From: Maribacter sp. ACAM166
GTDB lineage: Bacteria > Bacteroidota > Bacteroidia > Flavobacteriales > Flavobacteriaceae
Direction of reading: 5' to 3'
DNA: 64,000 nt
Assembly: GCF_005771495.1 (NCBI RefSeq)
Contig: NZ_VAUW01000005.1
Location: 124,001-188,000 of the forward strand
Shown one piece after another: positions 18,858 to 28,670 of this stretch. The position numbers and the translations under genes were made by a program. Every line of letters begins with the position of its first letter. Within the stretch, counting starts at the first letter, position 1. Under the pieces are notes generated by a model that was given only the letters and a program-made list of their open reading frames with translations, made no database searches and was not told where the DNA came from.

Positions 18858-19310
18858 CTATTTTCTTACAGAAGTAGGCACCAAACCAGTATAGTCCCCA
18901 CCGTTACGAATTACGTCTCTCACAATAGATGAACTTATATATGATTTACCCGATGAGGTCAATAAAAACACAGTTTCAATCTCTGATAATTTTCTATTGG
19001 TATGAGCAATTGCTTTCTCGAATTCGAAATCTGCAGGATTTCTTAATCCTCTCAAAATAAAACTTGCATCTTCTTTCTTGCAGAAATCGACTGTTAAACC
19101 TTGATACGTTTTTACAGTAATTGAAGGTTGCCCCTTAAATGCCTCTTCAATAAATTTCATTCGTTGCTCTAGACTGAACATATATTTTTTATCGGCATTC
19201 TTTCCTATGGCAATGATTATTTCATCAAATAATGTAATCCCACGTATAATGATATCATGATGGCCTAAGGTTAATGGATCAAAAGAACCAGGAAAAATTG
19301 CTCGTCTCAT
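18858..19310 (-). CDS. coaD: Pantetheine-phosphate adenylyltransferase
   Basis: This 150-residue enzyme makes dephospho-CoA from phosphopantetheine and ATP. The nucleotidyltransferase motif FPGSFDPLTLGHHDII (residues 6-21) contains the HxGH-like ATP site. FILRGLRNPADFEFE (about 86-100) and the second ATP motif SYISSSIVRDVIRNGGD (about 119-136) are both typical. It lies 31 nt after the ddl gene in the same direction. Confidence 0.97.
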   Translation of the reverse strand: MRRAIFPGSFDPLTLGHHDIIIRGITLFDEIIIAIGKNADKKYMFSLEQRMKFIEEAFKGQPSITVKTYQGLTVDFCKKEDASFILRGLRNPADFEFEKAIAHTNRKLSEIETVFLLTSSGKSYISSSIVRDVIRNGGDYTGLVPTSVRK

Positions 19311-19341
19311 AGAAAGGTTTTACTTTTTAAATATAGGTATT

Positions 19342-20316
19342 TTAAGACAGTGCCTCTGTAATGGTATATTCAAATAACATACCCAATTCAATACCAGCTG
19401 CTTTTGCTTGTTGTGGGAGGATACTTTCTGTAGTTAACCCTGGTGTCGTATTGATTTCTAATAAATAAGGTTCATTACCAATAAAGATGAATTCACTTCT
19501 TGAGAATCCGGTCATTTTAAGAAGATCATATATCTTTTTAGATGCCGCCGTTACTTTATCTAGCTGCTCGGTATTAATTCTTGCAGGTGTAATTTCTTGA
19601 GATTTCCCTCCATATTTAGCCTCGTAATCAAAAAAATCATTTTCAGTAACGATTTCGGTTATTGGGAACACCGTCGTTTTTCCTTTGAGTTTTAAAACCC
19701 CTACAGAAACTTCTGTGCCTTCAAGAAAGCCTTCGATGATTATTTCATCATCTTCTTTGTAAGCTGTTTCAATTGCACTTTTTAATTCTTCTTTTTTATA
19801 CACTTTAGTAATACCATAACTACTACCAGATTTATTTGCTTTCACAAAACAAGGTAGTTTTACCGTATTAATAATTTCAGATTCATTTACCGCGTCACCC
19901 TTATTTAAGTAGTACGAGGGGGCAGATTTTATACCATAAGGTTTCAGAACACTGAGCAAATCTCTTTTATTAAAGGTGAGCGCTGCTTGATAAAAGCCAC
20001 AAGAAGTATGGCAAATCCCTAACAATTCAAAATACGCTTGCATAAGACCATCTTCGCCAGGTGTGCCATGTATGGCGTTGAATACGCAATCGAATTTAAC
20101 AGATGTGCCGTTCAATGAAATAGAAAAATCATTACGATCTACCGGTGTCTCATTATCCAAGTCATCTACATAAACCCATTTGTTTTTAAAAATATGTATT
20201 CTATAGAGGTTGAATTTATCTTTGTTCAAATAATCATAGACCACGTTTCCACTTTTTAGCGATATTTTATATTCGCTTGAATAACCACCCATTATAATTG
20301 CAATATTTTTTTTCAT
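19342..20316 (-). CDS. ddl: D-alanine--D-alanine ligase
   Basis: This 324-residue ATP-grasp enzyme joins two D-alanines for peptidoglycan. Visible features are the N-terminal IIMGGYSSEYKISLKSG (residues 7-23), the ATP-grasp VKANKSGSSYGITKVYK (about 162-178), EGFLEGTEVSVGV, and the metal-binding LLEINTTPGLTTESILPQQA-type end, with E and N ligands in EINTTPG. The length is normal. It is followed by coaD, and is divergent from the PASTA gene. Confidence 0.97.
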   Translation of the reverse strand: MKKNIAIIMGGYSSEYKISLKSGNVVYDYLNKDKFNLYRIHIFKNKWVYVDDLDNETPVDRNDFSISLNGTSVKFDCVFNAIHGTPGEDGLMQAYFELLGICHTSCGFYQAALTFNKRDLLSVLKPYGIKSAPSYYLNKGDAVNESEIINTVKLPCFVKANKSGSSYGITKVYKKEELKSAIETAYKEDDEIIIEGFLEGTEVSVGVLKLKGKTTVFPITEIVTENDFFDYEAKYGGKSQEITPARINTEQLDKVTAASKKIYDLLKMTGFSRSEFIFIGNEPYLLEINTTPGLTTESILPQQAKAAGIELGMLFEYTITEALS

Positions 20317-20443
20317 GTGTAAAGTCTATAGAGAAAGTTAGAACAAAGATGAAGTATTGGTGTAAAATAAAAAAGAAAACTAAGCCCATTCATTAAAGAT
20401 TAAAGAATTTAGGTTTCAATCAACTATCAATAGAAGCGGCCAA

Positions 20444-20470
20444 TTGGTAAGTGGGCATTTACTATATTTG
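20444..20470 (+). promoter_or_regulatory. Bacteroidota-type promoter of the PASTA-rluD pair
   Basis: TTG (20444-20446), 16 nt, then TATATTTG (20463-20470), an exact TAnnTTTG match. It is 18 nt upstream of the start codon at 20489; the spacing is a little short. Confidence 0.55.
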
Positions 20471-20488
20471 TTGGGTTAAATAATAGGT

Positions 20489-21076
20489 ATGAGGAATTTT
20501 TTCAATTTTTTAAAAAGTAAGACCTTTTTAATTCAATTAGGTCTTGCAGTATTAGTTTCGGTAATTACGGTTTTTCTTGTGTTGAATTGGCTAAAAAGCA
20601 CCACGAACCATGGTGAATTTGTAGAAGTGCCAGACTTCTCTAAACAGTCTGTAATGAACATGAGAAAATCAATTGAGAATGCAGGTTTAAGATATGAAGT
20701 GTTGGATTCTGCCAATTATAATCCCGATTATCCAAGATTTTCCATTATCGAACAAACCCCATCGGCAGGAGCGAAAGTCAAGACCAATAGAAAAATTTAC
20801 TTAACGGTTAATCCATCAGGATACAAAAAAGTCACCGTTCCTAAAATCATACAGGTAACCAAAAGAAATGCCTCTTCAATGTTGAAGGCGGTTGGTTTAG
20901 ATGTACAACGCGTTACATATGTAGATGAATTAGGTAAGGATATGGTTTATCAACTAAAATTTAAAGGGAAGTATATAAAGCCGGGTGATAAATTGCCTAA
21001 AACATCAAAGATAGAATTGGTTTGTGGCAATGGTACTATACCTGAACGCGCAATAATAAAAGCAGATTCAGAATAA
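20489..21076 (+). CDS. Membrane-anchored PASTA domain protein
   Basis: This 195-residue protein has one TM helix (about residues 14-33) and then PASTA repeats facing the periplasm: VPDFSKQSVMNMRKSIENAG (starting about residue 46), and VPKIIQVTKRNASSMLKAVG (about 119), each with the small V-P-D/K start and a glycine at the helix end. PASTA domains bind muropeptides or beta-lactam-like structures in other bacteria. There is no kinase domain. The location between ddl and an rluD-like gene is usual in Flavobacteria and fits a link to peptidoglycan. Confidence 0.88.
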   Translation: MRNFFNFLKSKTFLIQLGLAVLVSVITVFLVLNWLKSTTNHGEFVEVPDFSKQSVMNMRKSIENAGLRYEVLDSANYNPDYPRFSIIEQTPSAGAKVKTNRKIYLTVNPSGYKKVTVPKIIQVTKRNASSMLKAVGLDVQRVTYVDELGKDMVYQLKFKGKYIKPGDKLPKTSKIELVCGNGTIPERAIIKADSE

Positions 21077-21079
21077 CGA

Positions 21080-22108
21080 ATGAATACTATAGAACGACCA
21101 GAAAAGGAAGACGGTGAACTTTTTGAACATCATCGCTTTTTAGCATCAAAAGGGCAGATTCCATTAAGGGTAGATAAATTTTTAATGAATTTCATTGAGA
21201 ATGCCACACGAAATAAGATTCAACAAGCCGCCAAAGACGGTCATGTTTGGGTAAATGATGAGATTGTAAAATCGAATTATAAGGTAAAGGCAGATGACGA
21301 GGTCAAGGTTTTATTTGAACATCCACCTCATGAGTTTTTATTAATTGCTGAAGATATTCCTTTAAATATCGTTTACGAAGACGATGTGCTTTTGGTTGTA
21401 AATAAACCTGCTGGCATGGTAGTGCATCCAGGTCACGGTAATTATTCTGGTACATTGATTAATGCATTAATTCACCATACAGATAATTTGCCTGTAAATA
21501 GTAATGAGCGACCTGGTTTGGTACATCGCATAGATAAAGACACTTCTGGCTTGCTGGTTGTGGCAAAGACCGAAGCCGCAATGGCTCATTTAGCAAAACA
21601 GTTTTTTGATAAGACTTCTGAGCGTGAATATATTGCCTTGGTTTGGGGCAATGTTGAGGAAGACGAAGGTACCGTGATTGGTAATGTGGGAAGAAATCCT
21701 AAAAATCGCTTGCAGATGCACGTCTTCCCTGATGGGGAGGAGGGAAAGGAAGCAGTCACCCATTTTAAAGTATTGGAACGATTTGGGTATGTGACCTTGG
21801 TTTCATGTAAATTGGAAACTGGTAGAACCCACCAAATACGTGTTCATATGAAATTTATAGGGCATACCTTGTTTAACGATGAACGTTATGGTGGAGAAAG
21901 AATTTTAAAGGGTACCACGTTCACCAAGTACAAGCAATTTGTAGATAATACATTTAAACTACTTCCAAGGCAGGCCTTACATGCTAAAACCTTAGGCTTT
22001 ATTCACCCCCTTACAGGCGAGCATATGAGGTTCGATTCGGAGGTTCCTGAAGATATGACAAATGCTATAGAGAAATGGCGTCATTATAGCCAAAAAAGTA
22101 TAGAATAA
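21080..22108 (+). CDS. rluD: RluD-family 23S rRNA pseudouridine synthase
   Basis: This 342-residue enzyme has an N-terminal S4 RNA-binding domain (VDKFLMNFIENATRNKIQQA, about residues 31-50) and a pseudouridine synthase core. The catalytic motif is HRIDKDTSGLLVV (about 151-163), with the nucleophilic Asp in the HRxDxxTSG pattern. GRTHQIRVHM and HALHAxxLGFxHP-type ends are also present. It probably modifies the 23S helix 69 uridines. It begins 3 nt after the PASTA stop codon, so both are likely translated from one mRNA. Confidence 0.93.
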   Translation: MNTIERPEKEDGELFEHHRFLASKGQIPLRVDKFLMNFIENATRNKIQQAAKDGHVWVNDEIVKSNYKVKADDEVKVLFEHPPHEFLLIAEDIPLNIVYEDDVLLVVNKPAGMVVHPGHGNYSGTLINALIHHTDNLPVNSNERPGLVHRIDKDTSGLLVVAKTEAAMAHLAKQFFDKTSEREYIALVWGNVEEDEGTVIGNVGRNPKNRLQMHVFPDGEEGKEAVTHFKVLERFGYVTLVSCKLETGRTHQIRVHMKFIGHTLFNDERYGGERILKGTTFTKYKQFVDNTFKLLPRQALHAKTLGFIHPLTGEHMRFDSEVPEDMTNAIEKWRHYSQKSIE

Positions 22109-22146
22109 GATTCTTCGATACAGTTATTTGAACTCTTTTTTGACTT

Positions 22147-22180
22147 TTGTAGGTCTTCCTATAATTCCTTTTTATTTTTG
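22147..22180 (+). promoter_or_regulatory. Probable promoter of yaaA
   Basis: TTG at 22147-22149 is followed after 23 nt by TATTTTTG (22173-22180), 21 nt before the yaaA start. Confidence 0.5.
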
Positions 22181-22201
22181 AGACCACTTTAAAATTACAT
22201 T

Positions 22202-22963
22202 ATGAAAATTGTTATTTCACCAGCTAAATCATTGGATTACGATAGTGTATGTCCTGTATCAAAATATACCATACCTAATTTTATTGAGGATGCTGAAAAG
22301 CTAAATAAAGTTTTAGCCAAGAAAAAACCTAAGGCTTTATCTGAACTTATGTCAATTTCTGATAATTTGGCACAATTGAACTGGCAACGTAATCAAGAAT
22401 TTCAAACTCCTTTTACGCTTGACAATGCACGGCAGGCGATATATGCTTTCAATGGTGATGTGTACCAAGGTTTAGATGCTTATACGTTATCTGAAGATAA
22501 AATTGAACATTTGCAAAAAATGCTTCGAATTTTATCTGGCCAATATGGACTATTGAAACCACTTGATTTAATGCAACCCTATCGTTTAGAAATGGGAACA
22601 TCATTGAGTGTTGGTAGAAAGAAGAATCTATATGAATATTGGGGTAACAGGCTTACTGATTTTTTGAATGATGAAATGAACGAAGAGGAGGTACTAGTCA
22701 ATTTAGCAAGTAACGAATATTATAATGTTCTACAGCCTAAAAATATAAAGGCAACAATAATTACACCCATTTTTAAGGATTGGAAGAATGATAAATTAAA
22801 AATCATAAGTTTCTTTGCGAAAAAGGCTAGAGGTTCTATGGTGCGTTACATAATAGATTCTGAAGCGAATACGCTAGAAGATATTAAAGGTTTTAATTTA
22901 GACAATTATGAATTCAGTCATGAACATACCCTCAAACAAAATGAACCTGTATTTATTAGATAA
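22202..22963 (+). CDS. yaaA: Peroxide stress protein YaaA
   Basis: This 253-residue protein matches the DUF328/YaaA family from end to end: [15 protein letters not shown] at the N-terminus, [18 protein letters not shown] (about residues 78-95), [14 protein letters not shown], and [13 protein letters not shown] followed by [13 protein letters not shown]. In E. coli YaaA limits free iron under peroxide stress and binds DNA. It is cytosolic, and has its own promoter. The length is normal. Confidence 0.94.
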   Translation: MKIVISPAKSLDYDSVCPVSKYTIPNFIEDAEKLNKVLAKKKPKALSELMSISDNLAQLNWQRNQEFQTPFTLDNARQAIYAFNGDVYQGLDAYTLSEDKIEHLQKMLRILSGQYGLLKPLDLMQPYRLEMGTSLSVGRKKNLYEYWGNRLTDFLNDEMNEEEVLVNLASNEYYNVLQPKNIKATIITPIFKDWKNDKLKIISFFAKKARGSMVRYIIDSEANTLEDIKGFNLDNYEFSHEHTLKQNEPVFIR

Positions 22964-23010
22964 AATATTATGTCCTCTTCTTCGTTATTAACTATACTTA
23001 ACTAACGCAT

Positions 23011-23376
23011 ATGAAAAGGATATTCTTACTTTCTATTTTTAGCATAGTTCTACTATTCTCTTGTACTGATAGAGACGATAATGTGGACATGGTAAATATT
23101 CGAATTCAAAATAGTACCAAACAATTTTTCAGTGAAGTGCGCATTGCCCAGCGAGATACGGTATATGTCAATATTGCTGCAGGTGATTTTTCTGAATATA
23201 TGGAATATGAGACGGCCTACCAATCATCAGCTCTTACAATCTTGACAGATTCAATGAGTTTGAATTATTTTCCTTTAGAAATACCCTCAGATTCTTTGCC
23301 TATCGGCTTTTATACCTATGAAATTACATTGGGCGAAGAAAATCAAGTTGGACTAATATTTAGAATAGACGAATAA
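23011..23376 (+). CDS. Small lipoprotein of unknown function
   Basis: This 121-residue protein begins MKRIFLLSIFSIVLLFSC, a type II signal peptide with Cys18 as the lipidation site. The acidic stretch TDRDDN after the Cys resembles the Bacteroidota lipoprotein export signal, so surface display is possible. The rest is a compact beta-rich domain without recognised motifs. It follows yaaA by 47 nt and is convergent with bTHX (2 nt gap). Confidence 0.72.
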   Translation: MKRIFLLSIFSIVLLFSCTDRDDNVDMVNIRIQNSTKQFFSEVRIAQRDTVYVNIAAGDFSEYMEYETAYQSSALTILTDSMSLNYFPLEIPSDSLPIGFYTYEITLGEENQVGLIFRIDE

Positions 23377-23378
23377 GC

Positions 23379-23507
23379 CTATTTCTTTTTGTCTACTTTT
23401 ATTTTCTCTTCAATTGTAGGTCGTTTTTTAATTTTTCTCGGTCTTCTTGCTCCGTAAGAATTATTTGATATTTTTCCTTTTTTAGACTTTTTGTCTCCCT
23501 TACCCAT
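23379..23507 (-). CDS. 30S ribosomal protein THX (bTHX)
   Basis: This 42-residue gene is easily missed because of its size. It encodes MGKGDKKSKKGKISNNSYGA followed by RRPRKIKKRP and a lysine-rich tail. The start MGKGDKK and the GKI..SYG..RP spacing match the bTHX family, a small very basic protein set in the head of the 30S subunit. The stop codon lies 2 nt from that of the convergent lipoprotein gene. Confidence 0.88.
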   Translation of the reverse strand: MGKGDKKSKKGKISNNSYGARRPRKIKKRPTIEEKIKVDKKK

Positions 23508-23599
23508 AGTTGTTATCGTTAACTTTCATTTAAAGTTAGTAATTTAGAAATGAATTGTCAATTAAATTGACTCAAGATCATAAACCTATAACGCTAAAT

Positions 23600-24260
23600 A
23601 TGTTTTTGCATACCCACCCTTACGAACCGTTTATTGACGGGGAATCTATAAAATTGATAGTGGGTACATTACCTCCACCAAGATTTACAACAGGAGATTT
23701 GAAAGAAGGCGATGTGAATTTCTGTTATGGAAGTCGAAATGGTCAATTATGGCCTATTTTAGATAGAATTTTTGGCTTGAATCTAACCTATGAAACAACT
23801 AACGAAGCCATAGAACAACGCAAGTCATTTTTAAAACAAAGGCAGATTGGTATTTGTGATATCGTAGCATCTGCTGAACGTGATAAGATAGATGCGTCAG
23901 ACATAGGTATGCTGAACATTCAATTGAGAAATGTTCTAGACTATTTGGAACGATACCCAAAGGTGACAACGCTTCTATTTACAGGTGGTAATAGTAAAAA
24001 TGGACCAGAATATTTTTTTAGAAAGCATTTGAAAGGGTATAGTATTTCCTTGACGAAAATTTCAGATTTCATTCCTAGAATACATGAATTTGTACATCCT
24101 AATTACTAAAACAAAGATTAGGACAGTGTCGTTAATTGCTCCTTCGGGGGCCGCTAATAGAGCTATAGGTAGTTTAGAAAGTTATAAGAGGATGAAGCGT
24201 GAAAATGCAACATTAAACACGTTAGACTTTAGAGTACTACAATACAAGGATTATTTCTAA
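23600..24260 (+). pseudogene. Uracil-DNA glycosylase family protein, frameshifted near the C-terminus
   Basis: The main frame (ATG 23600, MFLHTHPYEPF) carries KLIVGTLPPPRFTTGD, FCYGSRNGQLWPIL, IGICDIVASAERDKIDASD and LLFTGGNSKNGPEYFF, then stops at 24109. The next frame continues directly with TKIRTVSLIAPSGAANRAIG and ends in LDFRVLQYKDYF at 24260, the expected C-terminus of this flavobacterial UDG-like family. Total length 661 nt is 3n+1, so a single extra base around 24105-24112 (sequence tactaaaac) explains it. The lost part includes the PSGAANR motif, which resembles the UDG motif B loop, so the short product is probably inactive. A sequencing error is possible. Confidence 0.83.
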
Positions 24261-24270
24261 CTTAAATTTC

Positions 24271-24310
24271 AACAGGACTCTTTTTTAAACTAAAAAGAGT
24301 CCTGTTTTTA
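24271..24310 (+). terminator. Intrinsic terminator after the UDG-like gene
   Basis: A 15-bp perfect stem, aacaggactcttttt with aaaaagagtcctgtt, is followed by a T-run. It lies 10 nt after the stop codon of the full-length (shifted) UDG frame, which supports 24260 as the true gene end. The remaining 240 nt up to ppc hold no recognisable gene. Confidence 0.88.
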
Positions 24311-24554
24311 CAACAAGACTCTTTTACGAGAACACTATATGAAAATGAAAATTTTATTTACTTGACTACACTGTAAATGTATATCTCTTATGCCTTTTAT
24401 GGGAATATTTGTTGTCAATATGCACTTTTTTGTGGTATCCTTCTAGTAATATGATATTTCAATGAAATGATTCTCTTGATTCTCTTGGAATAGCGATATT
24501 TATATTGGAAATTTATCGAGTTGCCATAATGTAATGGCTAAAAGTTTTTGAAAT

Positions 24555-27101
24555 ATGCAACAACAAGAAAGGTTGGCAGAATTTAAGAAATCTGTCCAAA
24601 ATAAATTTAATGTATACAACAGTCTATTCCTTAATCTTCCATATGAGAATATTGAGAATGTAGGTATGTTAATTCCATTATTGCTAGACCAATCAGAAAA
24701 AGGTCTGAGTAATGGTCTTAATCCAAAGGAAATTCTTGAGAATTTTTTTGAAAATTATGTTGATACAAAATCAGAAAAAGAACAAATAGATTTTATGTTC
24801 CGTATTATTCAATATGTAGAGCGCCAAGTGGTACTTTATGATAGTGTTGAGGATGCGGCATTTCCAAAGCTACATAAGCATTCTAGTTCTTTATCCTTGA
24901 AAGATTATTTTCAATTGGTAGAAAAGAATAATTCTTGGGATACAATTTGGGATAAATTGAGCAGTTTTAGTGCGAGAATCGTTTTAACGGCGCATCCAAC
25001 ACAGTTCTATACTCCTGCCGTTTTAGATATTATCACCAATTTAAGAACCCTTATTTTAGAAGATAAGATAGATGAAATTGATGTTGGACTACAGCAGTTG
25101 GGACTGACATCGTTGATTAATGCCAAAAAGCCAACACCTTTAGATGAAGCAAAAAATATTATTTATACCCTAAGGCATGTTTATTATGATGCCATCGGCG
25201 ATATGTATGCGTATATAAAGGCTAGTGTTGGTGCGAAAAATTTTGAAAATCATGACATTGTAAAATTAGGATTTTGGCCTGGTGGTGACCGAGACGGAAA
25301 TCCGTTCGTTACAGCAGATATTACTAAAGACGTGGTGAACGAGCTTCGTTTAACATTAATGAAATGTTACTACAATGACCTTAAAGGGCTTTTGAATAAA
25401 CTTACTTTTAAAGCTGTTCAAAATCCTTTACAAAAGTTACGTTCTAACTTGTATATCGCCATGTTCGACAGTTCAAAAGATATAGGTTATGAAGATTTAA
25501 TAGTACCGCTAGAGGAAATAAGAAAGATTTTAATTGAAAAATACCAAGGACTTTATTTAAAAGATTTAGAACTTTTTATTGATAAAGTGAAAATATTCAA
25601 AGTTCATTTTGCCACAATAGATATTCGCCAAGATCATAGTATGCATACCAAGGTGATTACAGAGGTGCTTATTAAGAAAGGTTTTATTAAGAACAATATT
25701 GATGAACTACCAGAAGAAGGTCTTATTGATATTTTGTTGCATGAGAATCTTCAATTGGTCGCCGAAGATTATGATGATGAAATTGTTCAAGACACGATTA
25801 AGAATATCTTACAATTACAGACGATACAAGATAAAAACGGAGAAGAAGGTTGTAATCGATATATCATAAGTAATTCTGAGGATATTTATTCTATTCTTTT
25901 CGTATACGCGCTTTTTAGATGGTGTGGGTGGGCAGATAAGAAAATAACGTTTGATATTGTACCATTGTTCGAAACAATGAACGGTATGGATACTGCACAA
26001 GCTACCATGAAGTATTTGTACAACTTACCAGAGTATAGGGCACATTTAGAAAATAGAAATAACAGACAAACGATAATGCTCGGTTTTTCTGACGGCACAA
26101 AAGATGGTGGTTATTTAAAAGCAAATTGGTCTATCTTAAAAACGAAAGAAGAACTTTCTACCGTTTGCGAAGAAAATGATATTGCTGCCATATTCTTTGA
26201 CGGTAGGGGAGGACCGCCAGCTAGAGGTGGTGGTAAAACACATCGTTTTTATGCTGCACAGACCAATAAAGTGGCCAATAACGAAATTCAACTTACGATA
26301 CAGGGGCAAACCATTACCAGTACGTATGGTACAAAAGAACAGTTTATATATAATAGTGAGCAGTTGTTGACAGCAGGGCTTTCGAACACTATTTTAGGAA
26401 AGGAAATTACTATTTCTGAAACCAATAGAAAGTTGGTTGAGGAATTATCTAATTTAAGCTTTAAGAAATATGATGCATTAAAACATCATGATAAGTTTAT
26501 GCCCTATTTAGAGAATATGAGTACGCTTAAGTATTATACGAAGGCTAATATTGGTAGTAGACCAGGTAAGCGGGGTAATAAGGCCAAGTTAGAATTATCT
26601 GATTTACGTGCAATTTCGTTTGTAGGCTCATGGAGCCAATTGAAGCAGAATGTACCAGGGTACTACGGTATTGGCACAGCTTTAAAAACGTTGGATGATG
26701 ATGGAAGATTCGAAGAAGCTAAAAAACTCTATGAAGAAGTACCTTTTTTCCAGGCTTTAATGTTGAACAGCATGATGAGTCTTTCTAAATGTTATTTCGA
26801 ACTTACCAGTTACATGAAGGAAAATGAGGAGTATGGTGCATTTTGGGAGATTTTACATGAGGAGTACAAGCTTTCAAAAGCAATGCTATTAAAATTATCT
26901 GGCATGAAAATTTTGATGGAAAAGGAGGCTGTATCTAGAGAATCTATTAATATTCGAGAAAATATAGTACTACCACTTTTGGTTATTCAACAGTATGCTT
27001 TACAACGTATTGGAGAAGGAACTGAGTATAAGGAGTTGTATGAGAAAATTGTAACTCGTTCATTGTATGGAAATATTAATGCGAGCAGGAATTCAGCCTA
27101 A
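24555..27101 (+). CDS. ppc: Phosphoenolpyruvate carboxylase
   Basis: This 848-residue cytosolic enzyme adds bicarbonate to PEP to form oxaloacetate, refilling the TCA cycle. All catalytic regions are present: VLTAHPTQF with H147, GFWPGGDRDGNP (about residues 235-246), MLGFSDGTKDGGYLKANW, and the mobile loop FFDGRGGPPARGGGKTHRF. The C-terminus ends ASRNSA rather than the usual RNTG, a variation seen in Bacteroidota-type enzymes. It is monocistronic and is followed by a strong terminator. Confidence 0.97.
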   Translation: MQQQERLAEFKKSVQNKFNVYNSLFLNLPYENIENVGMLIPLLLDQSEKGLSNGLNPKEILENFFENYVDTKSEKEQIDFMFRIIQYVERQVVLYDSVEDAAFPKLHKHSSSLSLKDYFQLVEKNNSWDTIWDKLSSFSARIVLTAHPTQFYTPAVLDIITNLRTLILEDKIDEIDVGLQQLGLTSLINAKKPTPLDEAKNIIYTLRHVYYDAIGDMYAYIKASVGAKNFENHDIVKLGFWPGGDRDGNPFVTADITKDVVNELRLTLMKCYYNDLKGLLNKLTFKAVQNPLQKLRSNLYIAMFDSSKDIGYEDLIVPLEEIRKILIEKYQGLYLKDLELFIDKVKIFKVHFATIDIRQDHSMHTKVITEVLIKKGFIKNNIDELPEEGLIDILLHENLQLVAEDYDDEIVQDTIKNILQLQTIQDKNGEEGCNRYIISNSEDIYSILFVYALFRWCGWADKKITFDIVPLFETMNGMDTAQATMKYLYNLPEYRAHLENRNNRQTIMLGFSDGTKDGGYLKANWSILKTKEELSTVCEENDIAAIFFDGRGGPPARGGGKTHRFYAAQTNKVANNEIQLTIQGQTITSTYGTKEQFIYNSEQLLTAGLSNTILGKEITISETNRKLVEELSNLSFKKYDALKHHDKFMPYLENMSTLKYYTKANIGSRPGKRGNKAKLELSDLRAISFVGSWSQLKQNVPGYYGIGTALKTLDDDGRFEEAKKLYEEVPFFQALMLNSMMSLSKCYFELTSYMKENEEYGAFWEILHEEYKLSKAMLLKLSGMKILMEKEAVSRESINIRENIVLPLLVIQQYALQRIGEGTEYKELYEKIVTRSLYGNINASRNSA

Positions 27102-27124
27102 ATCTTCTTTCAAGACGGAATATT

Positions 27125-27160
27125 AAGAAAGGGACCAATTTGGTCCCTTTCTTGTTTTTA
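27125..27160. terminator. Intrinsic terminator between ppc and the convergent M20 peptidase
   Basis: The stem aagaaagggaccaa / ttggtccctttctt with a minimal loop is followed by a T-rich stretch on the plus strand. The reverse side is only moderately T-rich. Confidence 0.82.
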
Positions 27161-27176
27161 ATTGCTTTTGTAAACC

Positions 27177-28670
27177 TTATTGTGGCGTACGTAACAAGGC
27201 ATGAAAAAGTTGAATGCCATAAGCAATCTGACCGATTTTTAAATTCTCATTCGGGCTGTGTTGATTATTGTCTGGGTTAACCATAGGCACAATAAAAGCT
27301 GGAATCTTTAATTCGTTTATAAATGGAGAAATCGGTACGGTACCTCCCATAATTCTTATTTGAACTGGTTTTTCGCCAAATTTATCTTCCATCGTATTTA
27401 CTATGAAATTTCCAAATGGATTGGCTAAATCTGTTCGAAAAGCGTCTGTTACAGAACCTTCTGTTATGGTCACTATCTTATCATGCTGCATACGCTCCTC
27501 TTTTGTAGGAACAGTTTCCATAATATAATAACCTTGTTTTTTAATATGCTCTTTTACTAATGATTTTAATCGATCACCATCTGACTCTGGCACTAACCTT
27601 AAATCCAACTCTGCAGTAGCGGTTGCAGGAACAATTGTTCTCGCTTTATCGCCAATCCATCCAGAACCCAAACCTCTAATATTTAATGATGGATATTGTA
27701 ATGATTCTTGATAAAATGAGCCAACTTTTTCAGGAGTTGAAATTGCTAGATTTGTGTTGATCTCCTCTTCATTATCTGGAACGCTTTTTAGAATTTCCAA
27801 AGTTGCATCATCTAATGTAATGCCGTCGTAGTATCCCTTGATTAAAACTCTACCATCAGAATCTTTCAACGTGGCCAATAATTGAGCTAGTTGAAAGCCC
27901 GGGTTTGGAGCATAATTTCCATAATGTCCACTATGTTGTGGATTTAGTGGTCCGTAAGTAGTTATGGATAGTGTGGTGATTCCTCTACATCCATAAATAA
28001 TAGTTGGTTTACCTGATACGTGTACAGGACCATCATTGATAACCAAAAAATCTGCCTTCAATAAATCTTTATAGGTGCGTACCGCTTGTGGAAGTGGAGC
28101 ACTACTTTTTTCCTCCTCGCTGTCTAAAATTACTTTTACGTTATACGGTATGTCGATATTCTCTTTTCTTAAAATATCAATTGCGTTTAGAAACATTACA
28201 ATTGGCCCTTTGTCATCTGAGGTAGATCTGCCAAAAAGACGCCAGTCGTAATTGATGTCATCATTTAACTCAGAAAATGATTCCGTTTTCCAACCATCAC
28301 CATCCTTAGATTTGAGTACTACATCATAAGGGTTTTTCTGATCCCATTTAGCAGGGTCGACCGATTGTCCATCCAGATGCATATAGAACAAAATGGTGGG
28401 TTTGTTATCGTCCACAGGCAATGCAGCAAAAAAGAGGGGTAAACCATCTGTTTCCAAGATTGAAGTATTAAATCCTCTTTCTGTAAACTTTTTTCTAAGC
28501 CAAAAAAGGTTGGAGTCTATATCATCTGGATTAAGGGCATCGTTGGGTATAGATACAAAGTCTCTAAGTTCAACGATGGCATTTGCTACCTTCGATTTTA
28601 TCAATATAGAGTCTTGTGCGGTAATAGTGAAAAGGCTTAAAAAAGCCATAAAAAAAAGTGATTTCTTCAT
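27177..28670 (-). CDS. Secreted M20/M25/M40-family metallopeptidase
   Basis: This 497-residue protein starts at the ATG at 28670 (MKKSLFFMAFLSLFTITAQ signal peptide); an ATG four codons earlier is possible. M20 zinc-peptidase features are FYMHLDGQSVD (first metal His and catalytic Asp), GRSTSDDKGP (bridging Asp), LDSEEEKSS (general base and ligand Glu) and NQHSPNENL near the end (last ligand His). A dimerisation domain is inserted between about residues 215 and 360. It likely trims peptides or dipeptides in the periplasm. It is a single gene, convergent with ppc. Confidence 0.92.
   Translation of the reverse strand: MKKSLFFMAFLSLFTITAQDSILIKSKVANAIVELRDFVSIPNDALNPDDIDSNLFWLRKKFTERGFNTSILETDGLPLFFAALPVDDNKPTILFYMHLDGQSVDPAKWDQKNPYDVVLKSKDGDGWKTESFSELNDDINYDWRLFGRSTSDDKGPIVMFLNAIDILRKENIDIPYNVKVILDSEEEKSSAPLPQAVRTYKDLLKADFLVINDGPVHVSGKPTIIYGCRGITTLSITTYGPLNPQHSGHYGNYAPNPGFQLAQLLATLKDSDGRVLIKGYYDGITLDDATLEILKSVPDNEEEINTNLAISTPEKVGSFYQESLQYPSLNIRGLGSGWIGDKARTIVPATATAELDLRLVPESDGDRLKSLVKEHIKKQGYYIMETVPTKEERMQHDKIVTITEGSVTDAFRTDLANPFGNFIVNTMEDKFGEKPVQIRIMGGTVPISPFINELKIPAFIVPMVNPDNNQHSPNENLKIGQIAYGIQLFHALLRTPQ

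Noticed and set aside
18801-18930. Short plus-strand frame beginning MLSKDVVEKHF
   Set aside because: It runs antisense into coaD, has no recognisable match and no promoter or ribosome site.
23555-23599. TTG start giving 15 extra residues to the UDG-like gene
   Set aside because: Family similarity begins at MFLHTHPY (ATG 23600); the upstream codons look non-coding.
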